A stretch of 64,000 bases of DNA. Origin: Bacillus sp. FJAT-45350. GTDB lineage: Bacteria; Bacillota; Bacilli; Bacillales; NISU01. Below are positions 54,167 to 63,383 of the stretch, one piece after another. A program made the translations under genes and the position numbers. Under the pieces are notes generated by a model. The model had not been told where the DNA came from. It did no database searches and worked only from the letters and a program-made list of their open reading frames with translations. The stretch is taken from positions 1,806,079 through 1,870,078 of the forward strand of contig NZ_NISU01000001.1 in assembly GCF_002335805.1 (NCBI RefSeq), in the 5' to 3' direction. Positions within the stretch are counted from its first letter, which is position 1. Each line of letters begins with the position of its first letter.

Positions 54167-54193
54167 AAGACAACATTAAATACAATGAAGAAT

Positions 54194-54234
54194 GACCACG
54201 CTTTTAGATTTTTTCTAAAATGTGTGGTCTTTTA
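54194..54234 (+). terminator. Terminator after the amidase gene
   Basis: GACCACGCTTTTAGA and TCTAAAATGTGTGGTC form a long imperfect stem followed by TTTTA. Confidence 0.8.
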
Positions 54235-54428
54235 TGGTAAGTACGATTGTTTTCCCTTCGATTTTTAATTCCTATAAGATACATTCTTCAATCATTTTCT
54301 ATAAGTTTTTTCTATAGTCTCAATAAAAGAGACACCTTAATAGTAAAACAACAATTCATCAATCATAATCCCACTCGCTATCCATAATATATATAAAAGG
54401 ATAAGTACGTTATGGGGGTGAGTTGTCG

Positions 54429-56114
54429 ATGCCTTTGACCGTCAAAGACATTCTCAACCTTTCTGTTATGAAAGAAGCGGTTGTTCGAAGTGGAAATGAA
54501 ATAATAGATAAACAAAGTGTTGATTGGGTATCAGTAATTGAAACCCCTGTTGAGAATTTTGTGCGAAGAAATGAATTTGTTTTAAGTACTGGAATTGGAT
54601 GTGGTCAAGACAGTAAATCGATGGTTAACTTCTTAGAGGAAATCATGGAAGCAAACGCTGCTGGGCTTGTCCTTTCACTTGGAAGATTTATCAAATCAAT
54701 TCCTTCTGAAGTAATAAAATATGCAGAGGACCATCAGTTTCCGATTATTGAAATACCATGGGAAGTAAGATTTTCTGATATCATTCATTCTTCTCTACAA
54801 AAGATTCATGAGCATGAAAATAATACAGTTAAATATTCAGAAGAAATTCGTAATCGACTGTTAAGTCTTATACTTCAAGGGGCTAGGTTGAATCAAATCG
54901 CTAACTATGTTCATGACACTCTTTCCCTACCAATAATTATTGCAGATAAACGCGGGGTCATTAAAGGGCAAAGCAAAGGAACAAAAAATTTAGCAAAGGA
55001 ATGGAACACGTATATTGAATCGACCATAGACCCCGAAGCGTCCGGAAGCTATGAGCTTTCACCAATCAATACAACACCATTGATCCAACACTTACAATTA
55101 GGTGACCATGATGTTTTACAAATGAGTATCTATTCTGCTAGTGAATTGCAAGGTTATATGATTGTATCCAGCCAAAAAGATGCTTCAAATGCGTGGGAAC
55201 GAACGAATATCATCTATTTATTAGAACATGCAGCAACAGCCGTTGCTCTTTGCTTTTTACATGAAAATGCTGTCAAAGATACGGAATCTAGATTACGAGA
55301 TGACTTTGTTTGGAGTTTGGCAAAAGGGCGCTTCTCTTCATGGGATACCGCTCTCTCAAGAGCAAAATCATTAGGGTACCAAATTCAACTTCCCTATCTT
55401 TGTATCATTGGAAATCCTGAAAATCTGTCTCAGCTCTATCAAAAAGAAAAAAAACAATTTACTTCCTACGACCATTGGCTCCAAGGTCTCATTCGAACAT
55501 TAGAAGAAGAGGTCCATGACTCAGCATGTAAAATGAATCAAAAAGTGATGACCACGTTTCAACGGGATGAACTCGTTATTTTCTTAGAAGTATTAGATGA
55601 TAAAAGTAATGACAGTGCCTTTAAGTTTTTATTTACATTTGAGAAAAGAATCTCTGCATTAGCACCGTCGATTATTTTATCATGGGGAATTAGTAAACAA
55701 TACGGTTATCAATTATTCCATGAGAGCTTTCAAGAGGCACAAAGAGCTCTATCTATCGGTAGACGGCAAAAAGGACCGGGACACCAAAGTACGTATGCCG
55801 ATACAAGAATTGACCGGGCACTTTATGGATTAGTTGAAAGTGAAGAACTGAAACAAATTACCTTTTCAACTATTGGTTCCCTTATCGATTATTCAAATGA
55901 GCGTGGAATTGATTTAATTCACACATTCATTACCTACAATAAAAATAGAGGCAATGTGAGCCAAACAGCAAGGCAACTAAATTTACACCGTCAGTCTCTC
56001 CTTTATCGACTAAGAAAAATAGAAACTTTAACTGGCTGCACACTAGATGACCCCGATGACATTTTTCTAATTGATTTAAGTATCCGGTTGTGGACATACG
56101 GAATACAAGATTAA
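54429..56114 (+). CDS. PucR-family transcriptional activator
   Basis: A 561-residue regulator. It has an N-terminal PucR domain (about 1-130, MPLTVKDILNLSVMKEAV), a middle GGDEF-like/CdaR region (about 300-430) and a C-terminal PucR-type helix-turn-helix (NRGNVSQTARQLNLHRQSLL). PucR-type proteins activate purine or other catabolic genes when induced. It lies about 2.2 kb beyond the first gene of the ectoine-type operon and on the opposite strand, so it is the natural candidate regulator. The ATG at 54429 behind GGGGGTGAG is preferred over TTG 54423. Confidence 0.88.
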   Translation: MPLTVKDILNLSVMKEAVVRSGNEIIDKQSVDWVSVIETPVENFVRRNEFVLSTGIGCGQDSKSMVNFLEEIMEANAAGLVLSLGRFIKSIPSEVIKYAEDHQFPIIEIPWEVRFSDIIHSSLQKIHEHENNTVKYSEEIRNRLLSLILQGARLNQIANYVHDTLSLPIIIADKRGVIKGQSKGTKNLAKEWNTYIESTIDPEASGSYELSPINTTPLIQHLQLGDHDVLQMSIYSASELQGYMIVSSQKDASNAWERTNIIYLLEHAATAVALCFLHENAVKDTESRLRDDFVWSLAKGRFSSWDTALSRAKSLGYQIQLPYLCIIGNPENLSQLYQKEKKQFTSYDHWLQGLIRTLEEEVHDSACKMNQKVMTTFQRDELVIFLEVLDDKSNDSAFKFLFTFEKRISALAPSIILSWGISKQYGYQLFHESFQEAQRALSIGRRQKGPGHQSTYADTRIDRALYGLVESEELKQITFSTIGSLIDYSNERGIDLIHTFITYNKNRGNVSQTARQLNLHRQSLLYRLRKIETLTGCTLDDPDDIFLIDLSIRLWTYGIQD

Positions 56115-56189
56115 TTCGCAATAGCTATGATTGTTTTTGGTCGTATTTGGCAACACTGGTAATGTACCAAATATGAATGGAGGTTTTAT

Positions 56190-56375
56190 ATGGAAATCAA
56201 TATGAGTCGTGAGGATGTACTAACTGAAATTGAAAAATTAACAACTAGTGGTTCAAACTTAAAAAAGAAAATTATAAAAAAGGAAAACCCACAACTAATG
56301 AGAAGTGCCCTACATTATTTTCCCGACTGGGAAAGTGCAATAACATATAGCACAGGTCGACTATATAAATTTTGA
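56190..56375 (+). CDS. Small unknown protein (61 aa)
   Basis: A 61-residue soluble protein (MEINMSREDVLTEIEKLTTS and on) with ribosome-binding site TGGAGGT. The middle SNLKKKIIKKENPQLMRSAL is basic and helical. The family is not recognised. It is followed by a strong hairpin (56380-56407) that marks the end of the unit. Confidence 0.6.
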   Translation: MEINMSREDVLTEIEKLTTSGSNLKKKIIKKENPQLMRSALHYFPDWESAITYSTGRLYKF

Positions 56376-56379
56376 AGAA

Positions 56380-56407
56380 GAGGGTGGCCCAACGTTGGGT
56401 CACCCTC
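56380..56407 (+). terminator. Strong hairpin after the 61-aa gene
   Basis: GAGGGTGGCCCAAC and GTTGGGTCACCCTC pair over 14 bp with one mismatch and practically no loop. No T-tract follows, so it may be a non-canonical terminator. Confidence 0.55.
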
Positions 56408-56481
56408 AAAGTAATTTACTAAGTGAAGAGCGCTACTTAGTCAGTTTTCTACGAGTGTCAGCCGATATTCATTGTATCTCA

Positions 56482-57561
56482 TCAAAATGGGACCTTAACC
56501 AATTTCCACCCGCTTGTTATAGAATCTCTTACTAATTCAAATGAAAATTGTTCTACTGACTCACCCTTCCCTTCTTCTTTCACTTTATATTTGACTACCT
56601 CTTTATAAACTAGTGGTTCTTTTAAAGAAATTTTGTCTCTTTTAAGTATTCTAATGGACTCAGTTCTATTGATTATTTCGTTGTGACTTTCTACGGTTCC
56701 ACTGTGTATTAAGTTAAGTAAATCATAATCCCTTTGATTTATAGCTACAAAAAATAACTCCACTATATCTTCAGCTTGTAGTTGTTTCACATATGAGTTC
56801 AGTATGCCTGCTGCTTTGTGAACCATAACTTGATGTGAAAGGTCCTCGCTCCTAGACGTATGAGTCGTACTACCTTTCAAATGTATACAGAAGTGGCCTG
56901 GAAATCCGTTAGCTAGAGCTCCTCCTCCATGTGGCATCCCATGCATGGAAGCTGCTATTATTTGATTGTTGCAATGAATAAGAACAGCTCTTCTCTTCCA
57001 GCTCCACTTTCCATTATAAATCTCTTTCATTATCTTTGTGTCTTTCTTCGTCAAAGGTTGTACATCAGCGTGATTACTCCCTGCCCTTCTTTGGACATGG
57101 AAACTTAAACCAGTTTCAAGATCGGTAATCTTAAATTTCGAGTACCTTGGTATGAGTTCTTGTCCTTCTTCCCAGTACATTAACTTTCCAAAATGTTTAC
57201 TATCCAGAGCCTGAAAATATGTACGCAATTTGCGTTCGAGCTCAGATGGAATTTGGATTTTTTCTTTTCTTTGTATATCATAGAGCTCTCCTCGGTAATC
57301 AATCATATAAGTTTTAATCATACCTTTATTTTCAAGCAGTAAGTAATGATTAGACAGAGGAAGTTCCGTTACTTTTCTTCTTGATTTTAAAATTATAATT
57401 GATTGAAATAATTCATCAGACTCGATCGTTAATTCAGATTGAAACAAAGATTGACTTGATGACTTTACGATAAAAGTCAATTGAGCTTCTGAATTGTATG
57501 CAAATATAGATGCTGTAGGTAATATACTAATGATTAGTAGTAAAATTAATATTCTCTTCAT
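56482..57561 (-). CDS. Secreted protein of unknown function (359 aa)
   Basis: The product has an N-terminal signal peptide (MKRILILLLIISILPTASIF) and a soluble remainder. The middle part has MHGMPHGGGALANGFPGHFC followed by IHLKGSTTH and, later, LSHQVMVHKAAG. The H...GHFCIH arrangement recalls the His/Cys pair of L,D-transpeptidases, but in an unusual context. I cannot assign the family. The frame extends 15 codons upstream, but the ATG at 57561 has an AGGTGGGA site and a proper signal peptide. Confidence 0.6.
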   Translation of the reverse strand: MKRILILLLIISILPTASIFAYNSEAQLTFIVKSSSQSLFQSELTIESDELFQSIIILKSRRKVTELPLSNHYLLLENKGMIKTYMIDYRGELYDIQRKEKIQIPSELERKLRTYFQALDSKHFGKLMYWEEGQELIPRYSKFKITDLETGLSFHVQRRAGSNHADVQPLTKKDTKIMKEIYNGKWSWKRRAVLIHCNNQIIAASMHGMPHGGGALANGFPGHFCIHLKGSTTHTSRSEDLSHQVMVHKAAGILNSYVKQLQAEDIVELFFVAINQRDYDLLNLIHSGTVESHNEIINRTESIRILKRDKISLKEPLVYKEVVKYKVKEEGKGESVEQFSFELVRDSITSGWKLVKVPF

Positions 57562-57660
57562 TCTATAATCCCACCTGTTAAGCGAATTGATAATAAAACG
57601 ATACATAGTTAGATATTTGCAACAACTACGAAATATAAACTGAATATTTTAAGATAAAAT

Positions 57661-57696
57661 AAAAACAGGCACTGAATAGAATTCTTTTCAGTGCCT
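57661..57696 (-). terminator. Terminator after the KinB-like kinase gene
   Basis: AGGCACTGAA and TTCAGTGCCT form a perfect 10-bp stem followed on the minus strand by GTTTTTATTTT. Confidence 0.85.
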
Positions 57697-57706
57697 AACA
57701 TTAGTA

Positions 57707-58969
57707 TTAATTTTTTACTATCGGTAAAAAAAGTTTAAACTCTGTCCCTTTTTCTATCTCACTATGTACAGTAATATGTCCATTATGTAGCTCAATGATT
57801 TTGTAAACAGCCATCATACCAAGCCCTGTACCTTCTCTACCCTTTGTAGTAAAGTAAGGCTCACCAATTCTTTGGAGTTGTTCTTTAGACATACCTACCC
57901 CATTATCAGAAATGACAACAGCAAATTTATTTTCATGATGCTCCGTTATAATCGTAAGAGTACCACCATCATGCATTGCCTCAATACAGTTCTTCATAAT
58001 ATTCAAGAAACACTGCTGAAGAAGTTGCTTGTTTCCTTTTACTAAATGAGAATCGATTTTAATTCTCAATTCGATTGAGTTTAATATCGCAAGTGAAAAA
58101 ACAATGTCCTGGACTCCATCAAGTACATCTCTAATGTTCAGTATCATCATATCTTCGGGATAAGGTTTGGCAAAAGTAAGGTAATTAGTGATAATTTCCG
58201 TCGCTCTATCAATTTCTTTCAACGATAAATCAACATACATATCTTTCTTTTCTTCTGCTAAATCTGATTGCCTCAGCATTTGTAAAAATCCTTTAACAAC
58301 TGTGAGTGGATTTCTTACTTCATGAGATACACTTGACGCTAGCTGACTTACTATTTCTAACTTTTCCGCTTTAATTATCTGTTGATTAATTGAATTACTT
58401 TCACTTATATACTCAAAGAAGTAAATAAACAAAAAGATACTGACTAGATGTAAAACAACGAAAGCTATTCCAAAGTACAAACTAATCGAATAATCAAATA
58501 CAAGGTTAAGTAGCAATAAAACCGTAATTGCAATACACAATAGAATGCTGGCTCCTATTGAAATTTTAGTTTTCAGCGATTTATTGGTAAATTGTTTATG
58601 TAGAGCAAATACGAATAGTAATGTTAGAACTCCAATTATGATTGCAGTATAAAAGCCTGGACCTACTCCACCTAAAATATACCGGTATAATATTGATACA
58701 AGCACTAGCGTGACAGTCGCTGTTCTTCCTAGATACAGACCAGCTCCAACGATAGCAACTGCACGTAAGTCCAAAATTAGCCCCTCGCCAATATGAAATG
58801 GGAATGTCATACAGCCTATTGTCGCGACGATCGCAGAAAGTAATAACAGTATCTTTCCAGCTTTTGCTGTTTTATTATTTATTTTAGTACGAACCAGTTG
58901 AGGAACAAATAACAAAAATACAATTAAGATAAGCATATTTAATAATAATTCTGACATGTAAGTATTCAT
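57707..58969 (-). CDS. Sensor histidine kinase with 5TM-type membrane sensor (KinB-like)
   Basis: A 420-residue kinase. The N-terminal half consists of about six membrane helices of the 5TMR-LYT type. Then come HisKA with SSVSHEVRNPLTVVKGFLQM and a HATPase (VISDNGVGM, GREGTGLGMMAVYKII). The architecture and length match the sporulation kinase KinB, which feeds the Spo0F-Spo0B-Spo0A phosphorelay, but closely related kinases have other roles. No receiver gene is adjacent. Its terminator lies at 57661. Confidence 0.88.
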   Translation of the reverse strand: MNTYMSELLLNMLILIVFLLFVPQLVRTKINNKTAKAGKILLLLSAIVATIGCMTFPFHIGEGLILDLRAVAIVGAGLYLGRTATVTLVLVSILYRYILGGVGPGFYTAIIIGVLTLLFVFALHKQFTNKSLKTKISIGASILLCIAITVLLLLNLVFDYSISLYFGIAFVVLHLVSIFLFIYFFEYISESNSINQQIIKAEKLEIVSQLASSVSHEVRNPLTVVKGFLQMLRQSDLAEEKKDMYVDLSLKEIDRATEIITNYLTFAKPYPEDMMILNIRDVLDGVQDIVFSLAILNSIELRIKIDSHLVKGNKQLLQQCFLNIMKNCIEAMHDGGTLTIITEHHENKFAVVISDNGVGMSKEQLQRIGEPYFTTKGREGTGLGMMAVYKIIELHNGHITVHSEIEKGTEFKLFLPIVKN

Positions 58970-59137
58970 AATTTTATCCTCTACTTCTTCTGATTTGAAT
59001 TAAATTAAATTAAAGTAAATATTATTTTCAGATAAAAGTTTTATTTCCAATAATTATATATTAAACCATTAATCATAACTAGATAATAACATAAAATAAA
59101 GTAGCGAATTATAATAATTATGTATTTTTACAAAAGT

Positions 59138-59171
59138 AAAAAAAATAACCCTTCTAAAATTTAGAAGAGTT
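59138..59171 (-). terminator. Terminator after the small two-helix protein gene
   Basis: AACTCTTCTAAA and TTTAGAAGGGTT (minus strand, G-T pair included) form a stem followed by ATTTTTTTTA, six bases after the stop at 59177. Confidence 0.85.
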
Positions 59172-59176
59172 GATGT

Positions 59177-59371
59177 TTATAATCCAGTTAAATGTAAGTA
59201 AGCAAACAAACCAATAATGTAAGTAGCTATACATGAAAATCCGATACTGAACAATATAAATGCCTTTTGTTTCTTATTTTTTAAGACATTATAAATTCCA
59301 AACGCCGCAAAAGTCCCAGCTGTAAAAAACAGAGCAACAGCTGTTAATACTATGATCATTTCTCTTTCCAT
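59177..59371 (-). CDS. Small two-helix membrane protein
   Basis: A 64-residue protein with two hydrophobic helices (about 5-28 and 40-60) separated by a short basic loop (NVLKNKKQKA). The start follows TTGGAGCC. The function is unknown and the family is not recognised. It is probably cotranscribed with the single-helix protein gene at 59413. Confidence 0.65.
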   Translation of the reverse strand: MEREMIIVLTAVALFFTAGTFAAFGIYNVLKNKKQKAFILFSIGFSCIATYIIGLFAYLHLTGL

Positions 59372-59412
59372 ATTGTTGGCTCCAATTCTACTAAAATAAT
59401 TCCCCTCGAACT

Positions 59413-59745
59413 CTAATCAAGACCTAATTTTGCAAGAATTGCGTCTATAGGTATCCCGTCCTCAGTACTCACTTCACTAAAATCAAGTTCTCTTAAATCT
59501 CGAATCGGTACTTCTACTTCTGAATTCTCTATATTTACAGGACGTTCATTACTTATAATATTTTCAGAGTTCCAGTTCACTATTAGCCCGTCATGGGCTT
59601 TTTCCATATCAATTCGTTCAACTGTCGAAAGGTATGACGCTGGTTTAGGTGGGGGTTTTGATGCAACTAATTGAAAGATAACGACTCCCCATACGAGCAG
59701 GAAAGTCAATGCAGCAAGAGAAACAGTAACCCACTGTTTAATCAT
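59413..59745 (-). CDS. Membrane-anchored protein of unknown function (110 aa)
   Basis: It has an N-terminal membrane helix (MIKQWVTVSLAALTFLLVWG and on) followed by a soluble acidic part of about 80 residues with conserved-looking PIDAILAKLGL at the end. The ATG at 59745 has a GGAGG site; the longer frame to 59772 does not. It is not recognised, and is probably extracytoplasmic or cell-wall facing. Confidence 0.6.
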   Translation of the reverse strand: MIKQWVTVSLAALTFLLVWGVVIFQLVASKPPPKPASYLSTVERIDMEKAHDGLIVNWNSENIISNERPVNIENSEVEVPIRDLRELDFSEVSTEDGIPIDAILAKLGLD

Positions 59746-59881
59746 CAAGAGGTTCCTCCATCTAGGTATCATTTCTATAACGCTACTATTATACCATTAG
59801 CTACGAGTTTGTTCTAATCTATTTCAAAATCGACTATAAACCTCCATATTTAGTAAGAAAGAGTAAGCGCCTTATCTTAAA

Positions 59882-59920
59882 TAAAACTCACCCGGAAATG
59901 TAACCTTCCAAGTGAGGTTT
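59882..59920 (-). terminator. Terminator after the YqkE-like gene
   Basis: CTCACTTGGAAGG and TTTCCGGGTGAG (minus strand, with mismatches) form a stem followed by TTTTATTT. Confidence 0.65.
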
Positions 59921-59949
59921 CAATCAATTTTAATAAATTCTCTTATAAG

Positions 59950-60201
59950 TTATTTAAATGTTTTCCAGTCTAAATTACTTTCTTCAAATAACTGTTCGAA
60001 TGTTTTGTTTTTCTCTTGTTCTTTTCTTTCTGCTATCTTTCTTTGCCTTTCAACTTCTTTCTCTTGCTTCTCTTGCTGCTCTACCATTTTACTTGCATGT
60101 TTTAATTTTTCAATACTTTTTTTATCTAATCTATCCTTTAACTCCAATTGTCCTGTGTCTTGGCGTTGTGATTGTTTAGCTGTGTTTTTTCGTTTCTTCA
60201 A
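59950..60201 (-). CDS. yqkE: YqkE-like (DUF3886) coiled-coil protein
   Basis: An 83-residue, highly charged helical protein. The C-terminus FEQLFEESNLDWKTFK matches the conserved end of Bacillus YqkE/DUF3886 proteins, and the middle is a basic/acidic coiled coil (RQRKIAERKEQEKNK). The function is unknown in Bacillus. It is probably cotranscribed with the NRDE gene just upstream, 24 bp away. Confidence 0.8.
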   Translation of the reverse strand: MKKRKNTAKQSQRQDTGQLELKDRLDKKSIEKLKHASKMVEQQEKQEKEVERQRKIAERKEQEKNKTFEQLFEESNLDWKTFK

Positions 60202-60225
60202 TTGAATCTCTCCTATCTCTTATGA

Positions 60226-60990
60226 TTATATAGTAAACTGAAATTTATTTTCCTTATAGGAATTATTATCATTTTTAAAAGTTCGTTCAATATAGGTTAC
60301 GTTTCCATCCTTCCCTAATAAGTAAACCGTTGATGAACGAGTACCGTAACCATCACTCTTAATCATTATCGACGACAGCATTCTTTCAAGCTCTAATGTA
60401 ATACCTGTATTTGGTAGGTATTCATCTGGTGCTCTTCGGTCATCAGCTAATACTGTAAAAAGTGAATTTATTAACGATTCCTTATTCCTGATTTTCATCG
60501 ACTTTTCTAAACCCTTTTTCCCTTCCTCAACCTTAGGCCAAGGAGTATTAAGAGCTGCATTACTTAAACTATGAATTCCAGGTGTAACTTCCGTAATTCT
60601 TCCTTGTCTATTTGAAAAATAATATAATGAGTTAGGTAAGCCTACTAATAAATTAAAGCCATTATACGCATGCCCATTATCTTCCACTTGTTTTAAGTAA
60701 GATAAAGGTGAGATGTCTTCTTTTAAATAAGTTGAAACGAGTTCCCCACGAGAACGAGCCTGGTCTATTTCACGTAAATCACGGACGTTTGTTACTGCCG
60801 CAAACCTTCCTTCTTTAGTAACTCCCATCCACGTACCTGACTTCTCTATATCTCTTCCTGCTAAAAGATTGGGTGCTTCTTCCCAAAAAGTAGCTGATAA
60901 AGTAGGACGAGCGAAAAATTCATCTCGATTTGCTGCTATAATTAATGAATAGTCCTGATGAGTATCGTAAGCAAAAAGTACCAAACACAT
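60226..60990 (-). CDS. NRDE (TANGO2-like) family protein
   Basis: A 254-residue member of the NRDE family. The N-terminal cysteine after the initiator (MCLVLFAYD) and AANRDEFFARPT are hallmarks of the N-terminal-nucleophile-like fold. The family is widespread in Bacillus; the function is still unclear. The start at 60990 has an AGGAGTG site at good spacing. The length is as usual for the family. Confidence 0.85.
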   Translation of the reverse strand: MCLVLFAYDTHQDYSLIIAANRDEFFARPTLSATFWEEAPNLLAGRDIEKSGTWMGVTKEGRFAAVTNVRDLREIDQARSRGELVSTYLKEDISPLSYLKQVEDNGHAYNGFNLLVGLPNSLYYFSNRQGRITEVTPGIHSLSNAALNTPWPKVEEGKKGLEKSMKIRNKESLINSLFTVLADDRRAPDEYLPNTGITLELERMLSSIMIKSDGYGTRSSTVYLLGKDGNVTYIERTFKNDNNSYKENKFQFTI

Positions 60991-61198
60991 GTCTAACACT
61001 CCTACACACTTTTAATATTATTATAAACGTAAAATTAAATATTGAAAAACAATTCATTTACTTATGTAGGCTCTAAAAGTTTCTCAGAGATAATGAAGAA
61101 CAAGCTTTTTGACTAAACTCTTGAAGTAGCTACTAAATCAGGATATAATTCAGACAAATTATGACAGTGTTGATTTTAATCGAAATGGGGCGACTAGT

Positions 61199-62218
61199 AT
61201 GACAGAACCTAAAAAAATAACAGCAGAAGAACGTGCACAAAATTATATGAACCAATTTAAGCAAGAAAATAAAATGGACGACTTTCTAGAATCAGTTAGT
61301 GGACTTGGTGAAGATGTCCAAAAGGATGCTGGAGAATCTCTAGAAGCTTTAAAAAAGCCTGTTCAAGAAATGATGTCGAACAAAAACAGCTCACTTCCAA
61401 CACAATTACATCAATTAAAAGAAGTAGTAGCTGATTTAGAGCCTAACTATCTGAAAGATGGTAACGTGAAAAAGTTTATCAACCGTTTATTCAGAAGAAA
61501 CCCAATTCAACAATACGCCCAAAAATACAAGACAGTTGAATCACAAGTTGACCAAATTGTAGAAGGCTTGTTAAGTGGTAAAGATAGATTACAAGAAGAC
61601 TCGCTCATGCTTAAAGAATTAAAGGTAGTAGCTAGACAACGAATAACTGCTCTTGAGGAGCAAATGGAAATAGGACATGCATTAAATGACATGCTAGAAA
61701 AGGAAATGACGGAGGAACAGTGGCGGGATAACCCAGCCCAAATTCAAAAGGGACAACAAAAGGTCATATCAAGAATTAAAAACATGTCCCAAGCAGTTAT
61801 GGTCTTACAGCAGTCCATTGCTTCAGTTGATTTAATCATCGAAAACAATGAAAAGCTAGAAGAAGCCATTTTTAACGCAATAACTATGACTAAGAACATC
61901 ATCACCGTGACTGCTTCGATTCAGTTAGCTTTAGGAAACCAGCAAAAGGTCATTCGTGCCGTGAAGAATGTCAATGAAGCAACAGAGTCGATGCTACTTT
62001 CAAATGCACAAATGCTAAAGCAAAATTCAGAAGATACGCTGAAAACTTTGGAAGAACCTGCAATTGCTGTTGATGCATTTAAAAAAGCTTATGAAGATGT
62101 TTTTTCTGCTATCCAACTCACTGAACAGTCAAACGAACGTATTATTACAAGTGGCAAGAAATTCATAGAAGAAATGGACACTTTGAATAAGGAAATGAAA
62201 ACTAAACTATTGAGTTAA
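61199..62218 (+). CDS. TelA-family protein
   Basis: A 339-residue, entirely helical protein of the TelA/KlaA group (toxic-anion resistance-type proteins, YceH/YaaN in Bacillus). The second half shows the usual ASIQLALGNQQKVIRAVKNV segment. It is probably a cytoplasmic or membrane-associated complex former; its resistance role is only inferred from the family. The ribosome-binding site is TGGGGCG. It is followed by an unknown gene after 87 bp, probably in one operon. Confidence 0.82.
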   Translation: MTEPKKITAEERAQNYMNQFKQENKMDDFLESVSGLGEDVQKDAGESLEALKKPVQEMMSNKNSSLPTQLHQLKEVVADLEPNYLKDGNVKKFINRLFRRNPIQQYAQKYKTVESQVDQIVEGLLSGKDRLQEDSLMLKELKVVARQRITALEEQMEIGHALNDMLEKEMTEEQWRDNPAQIQKGQQKVISRIKNMSQAVMVLQQSIASVDLIIENNEKLEEAIFNAITMTKNIITVTASIQLALGNQQKVIRAVKNVNEATESMLLSNAQMLKQNSEDTLKTLEEPAIAVDAFKKAYEDVFSAIQLTEQSNERIITSGKKFIEEMDTLNKEMKTKLLS

Positions 62219-62305
62219 GGGTACTCTTTAAATGTTTATTCTACAGTGAAACTGCTATCCTTTTTCCCTACTCTACATTCAATCCAAATAAGGAGAGAAC
62301 TACAA

Positions 62306-63199
62306 ATGTTTAGGCAATTTATTGAACTACCATGGGTTGAAAAGTTTTTACCTGATAAACACAAACCTGTAGATGAACGCCTTCTCTCAGATGAAATAAG
62401 TTCAGAACTTATTTTCTCAGGAGAACAATTAATAGATTCGGTTATTAATAAATCTGATGGTCAAAACAAAAATCGTACAATTACAAAGAAGAATGACAAG
62501 CGTTTCAAAATCACTTTAAAAATTTCTAAGAAACGGATTAAAATTATTTTAATGGATACTGGCGCTTCCACCGCACCTATAAAAAAGCGTATACAAATTG
62601 AGTGCTTCCGTAAATACTTTAAATCAACAAATGGTATCGGAAAATGTAAAGAAGCATCAATTAATTATATTGATTCAAAAAAAACATTTGTGCGCAGCGT
62701 TAGAAAGTCATCTCACTTGCAGTCAATTTTCTATAAAATTGATATGCTAGACGACGCATTAATGGGACAATTGATTAACGATACATCATCGACTCAGGTG
62801 AAAACACTTAAAACCGGAAGTGAAGAAGGACAATTAATTTTAGAATTAAAACGAATAACGAATCATAAATCTACATTAGGTCTTGATCCATTACTCGAAA
62901 ACAAAGTAAGCCGAATTTTAAAAGAATCAGAAAAGCTATTCCCGGACTTTTCACTACTTGATATTGAAGAACGGCATATTGTTAGGAGAATGCTTCGTGA
63001 GGATATACCAAATCTTATACACACGTACCTATCTCTATCACCGAAGAATCAACTATTACAAAAGGAACAAATTTTTATTACATTATCAAAAATGGAATTA
63101 ACGATTATCTCCTATGTCGAACGAATGGAAAAAGCACAAATCCAACACCTAGAACATCTGGTCAAATTAAACAACTTGCGCTATCCAACAGAGAAATAA
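62306..63199 (+). CDS. Unknown protein partner of TelA (297 aa)
   Basis: A soluble 297-residue protein. The N-terminal part is basic and rich in Lys/Ser; the C-terminal helical domain (LDIEERHIVRRMLREDIPNL and on) is acidic and ends with helical ERMEKAQIQHLEHL. The start at 62306 (MFRQFIELPW) has a GGAGAG site, better than the upstream ATG at 62246. The family is not recognised. Its position directly after a TelA gene suggests a functional pair, as with the XpaC-YaaN type pairs, but no similarity is claimed. Confidence 0.6.
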   Translation: MFRQFIELPWVEKFLPDKHKPVDERLLSDEISSELIFSGEQLIDSVINKSDGQNKNRTITKKNDKRFKITLKISKKRIKIILMDTGASTAPIKKRIQIECFRKYFKSTNGIGKCKEASINYIDSKKTFVRSVRKSSHLQSIFYKIDMLDDALMGQLINDTSSTQVKTLKTGSEEGQLILELKRITNHKSTLGLDPLLENKVSRILKESEKLFPDFSLLDIEERHIVRRMLREDIPNLIHTYLSLSPKNQLLQKEQIFITLSKMELTIISYVERMEKAQIQHLEHLVKLNNLRYPTEK

Positions 63200-63223
63200 C
63201 TGCTAATTGTAGATTGTTAGTTG

Positions 63224-63247
63224 CGCGGCTTTAAACATAAAGTCGCG
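63224..63247 (+). terminator. Probable terminator after the TelA operon
   Basis: CGCGGCTTT and AAAGTCGCG pair with one wobble around AAACAT, 24 bp after the stop codon. A T-tract is lacking. Confidence 0.4.
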
Positions 63248-63261
63248 TAATATCACTAATT

Positions 63262-63345
63262 GACATTAACCATTAACAATTATCCATTTTTATTTATCCC
63301 CATTCATAATTCATAACTCATAATCAATCATAATTGCATTTTGCA
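63262..63345. repeat. A/T-rich intergenic short-motif repeat
   Basis: ATTAACCATTAACAATTATC, then TTCATAATTCATAACTCATA and AATCATAATTGC units, similar to the tract at 37560. It is followed by the MBL hydrolase gene. Confidence 0.6.
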
Positions 63346-63383
63346 ATCGTTTTCTCTACACTTTCTATAAAGGGGGAATACAT

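Noticed and set aside
59912-60205. Plus-strand ORF opposite the YqkE-like gene
   Set aside because: Cys/Phe/Ser-rich shadow of a Lys/Glu-rich coiled coil on the other strand.
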